This document shows positions 50,720-54,561 of a stretch of 54,561 nt of DNA, piece after piece. The position numbers were made by a program, and so were the translations under genes. The stretch is from Mycobacterium sp. E796 (GTDB taxonomy: Bacteria > Actinomycetota > Actinomycetes > Mycobacteriales > Mycobacteriaceae): contig NZ_LZKK01000080.1 of the NCBI RefSeq assembly GCF_001672815.1, positions 1-54,561 on the forward strand, in the 5' to 3' direction. Position 1 is the stretch's first letter. Every line of letters starts with the position of its first letter. The notes under the pieces were generated by a model. That model was not told the origin of the DNA and did not search any database. It worked only from the letters and a program-made list of their open reading frames with translations.

Positions 50720-51732
50720 CGGGCCAGGATGTTCACCGCGCGGTCGAACACGCCCGGCAGCAGCGTGCACGCCGGGACGATGGCGCGGCGGGCGACCCGC
50801 GGCGCGCTGCCCAGCACCAGCGCCCGGGTGAGCAGCCGGTAGTTGCGGGTGACCCGGTGCCATGCGGCCTCGTACGACGACGGGGCGTCGTTGGCGATGG
50901 CCTCGACCGCCGCGGCCGCCTGCTTGACCGCGAGGCTGATGCCCTCGCCGGTCAGGGCGTCCTCGTAGCCGGCCGCGTCACCCACCAGGAGCACCCGGCC
51001 CGCGACGCGGCGGGACACCACCTGGCGTAGCGGGCCACAGCCGCGGGCATGCCCGCGCTCGGCACCCTGCAGGTGGTGGGCCAGCCAAGGGAACCACGCC
51101 AGGTCGGGTCGCCCCCCGGAGAGGATCGCCACGCCGACCAGGTCCGGCTCCACCGGGGTCACGTAGGCCTCACCCCAGGGGGACCAGTGCACCTCCACGA
51201 ACTCCGACCACGCCGGCACCTTGAAGTGCCACCGCACGCCGTGGCGCCGGGGCGTTCCGGCCCGGGCCTCGATGCCGACGGCGCGGCGCACCGGCGAGTG
51301 CAGCCCGTCGGCCGCCACCAACCATTTCGCGCGCACCCCCGCGGCGGTCACGCCGCGCGTGTCCTGCTGGACGTCGGTCACGCGGGCCCGAATCCACTCG
51401 GTGTCTTCCTCTTTGGCCCGCGCCGCCAGCGCCGAATGCAGCGTCGTGCGTCGCACGCCCCTGCCCGGCCCGCTGCGGAACCGCGCCTCCGCCCGGCGTT
51501 GTTCGTTTACGTAGGCGATGCCGCGAAGCGGCATCCCGGCCGGATCCACGCCGAGCGACGTCAGCTCGGCCAGACCGCCGGGCATCAACCCCTCGCCGCA
51601 GGCCTTGTCGATCGGGCCGTCGCGGGGCTCGGCCACGATCACCGAAAGCCCTTGGCGGCGAGCGTGTAACGCCGTCGCGAGGCCGCCCGGGCCGCCGCCG
51701 ACGATCAGCAGGTCGGAGTCGTAGCCGCTCAT
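50716..51732 (-). CDS. FAD-dependent monooxygenase (geranylgeranyl-reductase-like fold)
   Basis: This 338-residue protein starts at ATG 51732 (MSGYDSDLLIVGGGPGGLAT). It has the Rossmann motif GGGPGG (residues 12-17), the CGEGLMPGGL motif (about 45-54) typical of geranylgeranyl reductases and related hydroxylases, and GDAAGYEDALTGEGISLAVK (about 253-272). Its ATG overlaps the stop of the methyltransferase gene (ATGA). With the type III polyketide synthase and the ICMT-family methyltransferase it forms a three-gene operon of the same content as Streptomyces griseus srsABC, where the flavoprotein hydroxylates an alkylresorcinol ring to give a quinol/quinone. The same role is a reasonable inference here. 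Confidence 0.88.
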   Translation of the reverse strand: MSGYDSDLLIVGGGPGGLATALHARRQGLSVIVAEPRDGPIDKACGEGLMPGGLAELTSLGVDPAGMPLRGIAYVNEQRRAEARFRSGPGRGVRRTTLHSALAARAKEEDTEWIRARVTDVQQDTRGVTAAGVRAKWLVAADGLHSPVRRAVGIEARAGTPRRHGVRWHFKVPAWSEFVEVHWSPWGEAYVTPVEPDLVGVAILSGGRPDLAWFPWLAHHLQGAERGHARGCGPLRQVVSRRVAGRVLLVGDAAGYEDALTGEGISLAVKQAAAAVEAIANDAPSSYEAAWHRVTRNYRLLTRALVLGSAPRVARRAIVPACTLLPGVFDRAVNILAR

Positions 51733-52229
51733 ACGTATCCCAAAGCGGAGTTCTCCACCCGCAGGCGCACCCGGAGCAACAGCGCGTTGGCCAGCGTGAA
51801 GATGATCGCCGTCAGCCACGCGGTGTGGACCAGCGGCAGCGCGAACCCCTCGGCCACCACGGCGACATAGTTCGGGTGGTGCAGCCACCGGTAGGGGCCC
51901 CGGACCACCAGCGGCGCGTAGGGCAACACGATCACCCGGGTGTTCCACCGCCGGCCCAGCGTCCGGATGCACCACCAGCGCAGCCCCTGGCTGGCCGCCA
52001 GCACCGCCACCATCGGCCAGCCCAGCCAGGGGATGAACGGGCGGTGCAGCGCCCAGGGTTCGATGAGGCAACCGAACAGCAGCGCGGTGTGCAGCGCGAC
52101 CATCACCGGATAGTGGTTCTGGCCAAACTCCTTGCCGCCCTGGGCAAAAGACCATCGGGCGTTCCGTTGGGCGACCACCAGCTCGGCGAGTCGTTCGACG
52201 CCCACCGCGAGAATCAGCAAGTAGTACAT
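51729..52229 (-). CDS. ICMT-family (isoprenylcysteine carboxyl methyltransferase-like) membrane methyltransferase
   Basis: This 166-residue protein starts at ATG 52229 (MYYLLILAVGVERLAELVVA). Four or five hydrophobic segments span the protein. The family's conserved C-terminal region is present: RGPYRWLHHPNYVAVVAEGF (about residues 109-128), where the His/Pro/Asn cluster and Glu contribute to S-adenosylmethionine binding. In bacterial phenolic-lipid operons such proteins O-methylate the resorcinol or pyrone made by the type III synthase (SrsB-type). It starts 14 bases after the synthase stop and overlaps the next gene. Confidence 0.88.
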   Translation of the reverse strand: MYYLLILAVGVERLAELVVAQRNARWSFAQGGKEFGQNHYPVMVALHTALLFGCLIEPWALHRPFIPWLGWPMVAVLAASQGLRWWCIRTLGRRWNTRVIVLPYAPLVVRGPYRWLHHPNYVAVVAEGFALPLVHTAWLTAIIFTLANALLLRVRLRVENSALGYV

Positions 52230-52243
52230 AGCTGTATCGCGCC

Positions 52244-53347
52244 CTACCAGCTCAGCAGGACGAGTTCGGCGGAAAAGCCCGGTCCCATCGCGATCATCAG
52301 CCCGATGGAGCCCGGCGACGGTGGGTCGGCCATGGTGGCGTGCAGTATATCAAGCACCGAAACCGACGAAAGGTTTCCGTTGTTGCGCAACGAATTTCTG
52401 GTGTGCGCGAACGCATCCGGGGGCAACTCCAACACGTCTTGGACCGCGTCGATCACCTTCGGACCGGCGGCGTGCAACAGCCACGTCGACACGTCGGCTG
52501 TGCTCAGCCCGTGGTCGGCGAGGAAGTCGCGGATGTCGTCGCCCAGGTACTTCTCCACGATGGTCGCAATCTCCACCGACAGCACGATCTGAAACCCGCT
52601 GCTGCCGATGTTCCAGCCCAACACGTTCTCGGTGTCCGGGTAGGTCCGGCTGCGGGTGGCCAGCAGCTTGGGCCCGGCCCCCGATCTGGCAGCGCGGTCG
52701 GCGCCCACGGCGATCACGACGCCGGCACCATCGCCAAACAGGCTGGAAGCCACCAGGTTTGGGAGCGAATGGTCCTGGCGCTGCACGGTCAGCGAGCAGA
52801 GCTCGACCGCCAGCAGCACCGCCACGTCAGTGGGGAATGCGCGCAGGTAGTCGTGCACCCGGGCCATGCCGGCCGCGCCGGCGACGCAACCCAGGCCGAA
52901 CAGCGGAACCCGCTTGACGTCCTGCCGAAATCCGAGTCGTGTGGCCAGCCGCGCCTCCAGCGACGGGACCGCTAACCCGGTCACCGTGGTCGAAAAGATG
53001 GCGTCGACCTCCGATGGCTTGACATTGGCCTGGTCAAGCGCGGTGAGCATCGCCTCCTCGGCCAGGTCGAGCGCGATTTCGATGTAGGCATCGTTGGCCT
53101 CGGTGAAGCCGCTCAGCTCGCCGTATCGCGACAGTGGTAGGGCGATGTTTCGGAACTCAACGCCGCTGCTCCGGGCGAACTTCCGAAATTCCGGACCCGC
53201 GAACTCGGTCAACGCGCCGATGGTCTCATCCTGCGTGTATCGATTGGGTGGGAACTTTACTGAAACTCCTGCGACGGACGGAACCGCCTCGGCTGTGAGC
53301 GTCCTCGATCTTGGCCGAACCGAATTACCCCCGATTATTTCCTCCAT
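52244..53347 (-). CDS. Type III polyketide synthase (Pks11/alkylpyrone-alkylresorcinol synthase type)
   Basis: This 367-residue chalcone-synthase-like enzyme is read from ATG 53347 (MEEIIGGNSVRPRSRTLTAE). In-frame GTG 53359 and TTG 53383 are alternatives and none has a clear ribosome site. The catalytic triad is intact: Cys in PLFGLGCVAGAAGMARVHDY (about residue 160), His in WLLHAAGPKVIDAV (near 290) and Asn in NNGNLSSVSVLDIL (near 323). The C-terminal AMGPGFSAELVLLSW is as in mycobacterial Pks11. Such enzymes extend long-chain acyl-CoA with malonyl- or methylmalonyl-CoA to alkylpyrones or alkylresorcinols. The two following genes encode tailoring enzymes. Confidence 0.94.
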   Translation of the reverse strand: MEEIIGGNSVRPRSRTLTAEAVPSVAGVSVKFPPNRYTQDETIGALTEFAGPEFRKFARSSGVEFRNIALPLSRYGELSGFTEANDAYIEIALDLAEEAMLTALDQANVKPSEVDAIFSTTVTGLAVPSLEARLATRLGFRQDVKRVPLFGLGCVAGAAGMARVHDYLRAFPTDVAVLLAVELCSLTVQRQDHSLPNLVASSLFGDGAGVVIAVGADRAARSGAGPKLLATRSRTYPDTENVLGWNIGSSGFQIVLSVEIATIVEKYLGDDIRDFLADHGLSTADVSTWLLHAAGPKVIDAVQDVLELPPDAFAHTRNSLRNNGNLSSVSVLDILHATMADPPSPGSIGLMIAMGPGFSAELVLLSW

Positions 53348-53770
53348 GTAGGGGGTCACGTTACCGCCGTCCGACAGGTTCAATGTGCGCTACGCCACAG
53401 CGTCGGGAATGCGGATTCCGGGCAGGCTGATGCGGCCCGCGCCGACAGCGCCGATGGCACCGGCATTCAACTAGGCCCAAAAAGCCTGGCCCGCAACGAT
53501 TCTTCAATGCCGCATAACGGAGGCGACGTCGCGCTTGTTTGGCTGCGAGAGGCCACCGGAATCATCGTTGCCCGCGTTGTGTATTTCCCGATTTGATGCA
53601 CACGAGTTCAATATGTCGCGTCCTAGCCTTTTGTACTCGAGTTGAATAAGAACGCCTTACGCGGCCCACGTTGCCGATGCCGGTATTGGTAATTCCGCGA
53701 TATATACCGCTCTAACTTCCGGATCAGCGAAGCGATCGCATGCGCCCGCATCGTCGGTAGGGTCGGGAGT
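53348..53770. other. Intergenic region upstream of the type III PKS
   Basis: This is a 423-base divergent gap without a convincing gene. On the minus strand a 26-codon frame (53382-53462, TTG start, in-frame stop just before it) reads LNAGAIGAVGAGRISLPGIR then IPDAVA. That has the flavour of a PE/PPE tail and may be a decayed fragment. The part 53600-53720 is unusually AT-rich for this genome and contains related sequences CGAGTTCAATA and CGAGTTGAATA about 40 bases apart, possibly promoter or operator elements. Confidence 0.4.
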
Positions 53771-54318
53771 ATGCGGATTCTGGTCACCGGCGCCACCGGT
53801 TATGTCGGTTCACGCCTGGTCACGGCGCTGCTGGAGGACGGGCATCAGGTCGTGACCGCCACCCGAAACCCGGAGCGGCTCAAGCGTTTAGGGTGGTTCG
53901 ACGACGTGCTACCCGTCACCCTCGACGCGTCCAATCCAACATCTGTACGGCAAGCGATGGACGCCGCCGGCCCGATCGACGTGCTGTATTACCTGGTGCA
54001 CGCGATCGGCCAGCCCGGCTTCCGCGACGCCGACCGGGCCGCGGCCGCCAACGTCGCGGTGGCGGCGGGGGACGCCGGCGTGCGGCGCATCGTCTACCTC
54101 GGCGGCTTCGTGCCGGCGGACGAGGCGCTGTCCGAGCATCTGGCCAGCAGGGCCGAGGTGGCCGAGGCCCTGACGGTCGAGGGCGGCCCGGAACTGGTGT
54201 GGCTGGGCGCGGCGATGATCATCGGGGCCGGCTCGACGTCGTTCGAGATGATGCGCTACGTGGGCGACCGATTCCCGCTCATGCCGATTCCGAACTGGAT
54301 GGACAACCCGATCGACCC
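53771..54318 (+). CDS. NAD(P)-binding SDR family protein, N-terminal part, then interrupted
   Basis: The ATG at 53771 opens MRILVTGATGYVGSRLVTAL, an extended/atypical SDR with the cofactor motif GATGYVG. It continues with VLYYLVHAIGQPGF, RRIVYLGGFVP and LVWLGAAMIIGAGSTSF to MPIPNWMDNPIDP. After codon ~182 the sequence switches to the reverse complement of the gene's own continuation, so the open frame from 54319 to the window end (ADRHGGVPPAG and so on) is nonsense. Mycobacterial homologues with this start are large NmrA/DUF2867-type proteins of roughly 450-500 residues. The function is unknown. The gene looks intact up to the fold-back. Confidence 0.8.
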
Positions 54319-54561
54319 GGCCGACCGGCACGGCGGCGTGCCACCTGCCGGAGATCCGCGCATACGTCTTGAGCAGCTCGCGGTAGGAGGTCGTGGTGGG
54401 CCCGGAGATGTCGTAGGCGCCCGCGGGCACCCGATCGGGGTACGCCGCGGCGACGAGATAGTGCAAGACGTCGCGGATGGAGATCGGGTCGATCGGGTTG
54501 TCCATCCAGTTCGGAATCGGCATGAGCGGGAATCGGTCGCCCACGTAGCGCATCATCTCGA
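54242..54561. repeat. Terminal 77-bp perfect inverted repeat with a 166-base loop
   Basis: Bases 54242-54318 are the exact reverse complement of 54485-54561, the last 77 bases of the window; the loop is 54319-54484. The arm may extend beyond the edge. An exact 77-base match ending at the contig boundary fits a de Bruijn-graph assembly end (77 is a common k-mer size) or a fold-back chimera. A true invertible segment is the alternative. Confidence 0.9.
54319..54561 (-). pseudogene. Inverted continuation of the SDR gene
   Basis: Read leftward from 54556 the sequence codes MMRYVGDRFPLMPIPNWMDN then PIDPISIRDVLHYLVAAAYP, DRVPAGAYDISGPTTTSYRE and LLKTYARISGRWHAAVPVGR. That is the natural continuation of the SDR gene starting at 53771, but on the opposite strand. 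It shows what the undisturbed gene encodes past residue 182. Beyond 54319 leftward it runs into the reverse strand of the first arm and loses sense. Confidence 0.8.

Noticed and set aside
50716..52155. 479-codon version of the FAD monooxygenase
   Set aside because: The first ~140 residues are an out-of-frame reading of the methyltransferase gene; the Rossmann motif begins just after ATG 51732.
53382..53462. 26-codon minus-strand frame with PE/PPE-like flavour upstream of the type III PKS
   Set aside because: It has a TTG start, no ribosome site and an in-frame stop just before it; too short to call, so it is only mentioned in the intergenic entry.
1..54561. tRNA, rRNA, insertion sequence, prophage or integrase signatures
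   Set aside because: None was recognised: no cloverleaf, no transposase or integrase motif and no terminal repeats other than the fold-back end.

Overview
The window is high-GC DNA from a Mycobacterium, most likely a slow-growing non-tuberculous species. The evidence is lineage-specific: PE, PE_PGRS, PPE-MPTR and PPE-SVP genes, an EsxK/EsxL-type pair, a perfect KstR-type operator, a metE gene behind a cobalamin riboswitch, and a Pks11-like type III polyketide synthase. It looks like one complete assembly contig. The left edge cuts a PE gene, and the right edge folds back on itself through a perfect 77-bp inverted repeat.

Region 1 (1-10.1 kb) is a PE/PPE/Esx island. It holds a truncated PE gene, a large LuxR regulator with a cyclase-like N-terminus, a PE_PGRS gene fused out of frame to a beheaded PPE-MPTR gene, an intact PPE-MPTR paralogue with a near-identical N-terminal block, and a PPE-SVP gene followed by two Esx genes. 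Three of the PE/PPE genes share one promoter architecture.

Region 2 (10.1-31.5 kb) is mixed metabolism and regulation. It contains an amine oxidase, a membrane diguanylate cyclase and a LAL-type LuxR regulator. A compact operon follows (HTH-like protein, FAD oxidoreductase, SnoaL-like protein, PE protein with a membrane helix). Then come prpD, a small secreted protein, a KstR-box-controlled membrane protein, metE with its riboswitch, a shortened P450, a TetR/SDR pair, an orphan TrpB2 and an aldo/keto reductase. The reductase faces two AraC-type regulators across a pair of operator-like palindromes.

Region 3 (31.6-50.7 kb) is a catabolic block: GMC oxidoreductase, two P450s, SDRs, paired acyl-CoA dehydrogenases, nitroreductase, aldehyde dehydrogenase, thiolase and enoyl-CoA hydratase. 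At its centre lie a VWA protein and a MoxR/NorQ-type AAA+ ATPase, followed by a substrate-binding-fold protein without signal peptide and an AveC-like membrane protein. A regulator with two TetR domains in one chain sits beside it. Six copies of an imperfect palindrome (consensus about AACARATATYTGKT) lie in front of this regulator and of the surrounding transcription units. I infer a local, autoregulated regulon and consider it the best candidate here for an undescribed system.

Region 4 (50.7-54.6 kb) is a type III polyketide synthase / ICMT-family methyltransferase / FAD monooxygenase operon with the same three activities as the Streptomyces srsABC phenolic-lipid genes, followed by an interrupted NAD(P)-binding SDR gene at the folded-back end. 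All functions are read from sequence motifs only; no database search was possible.
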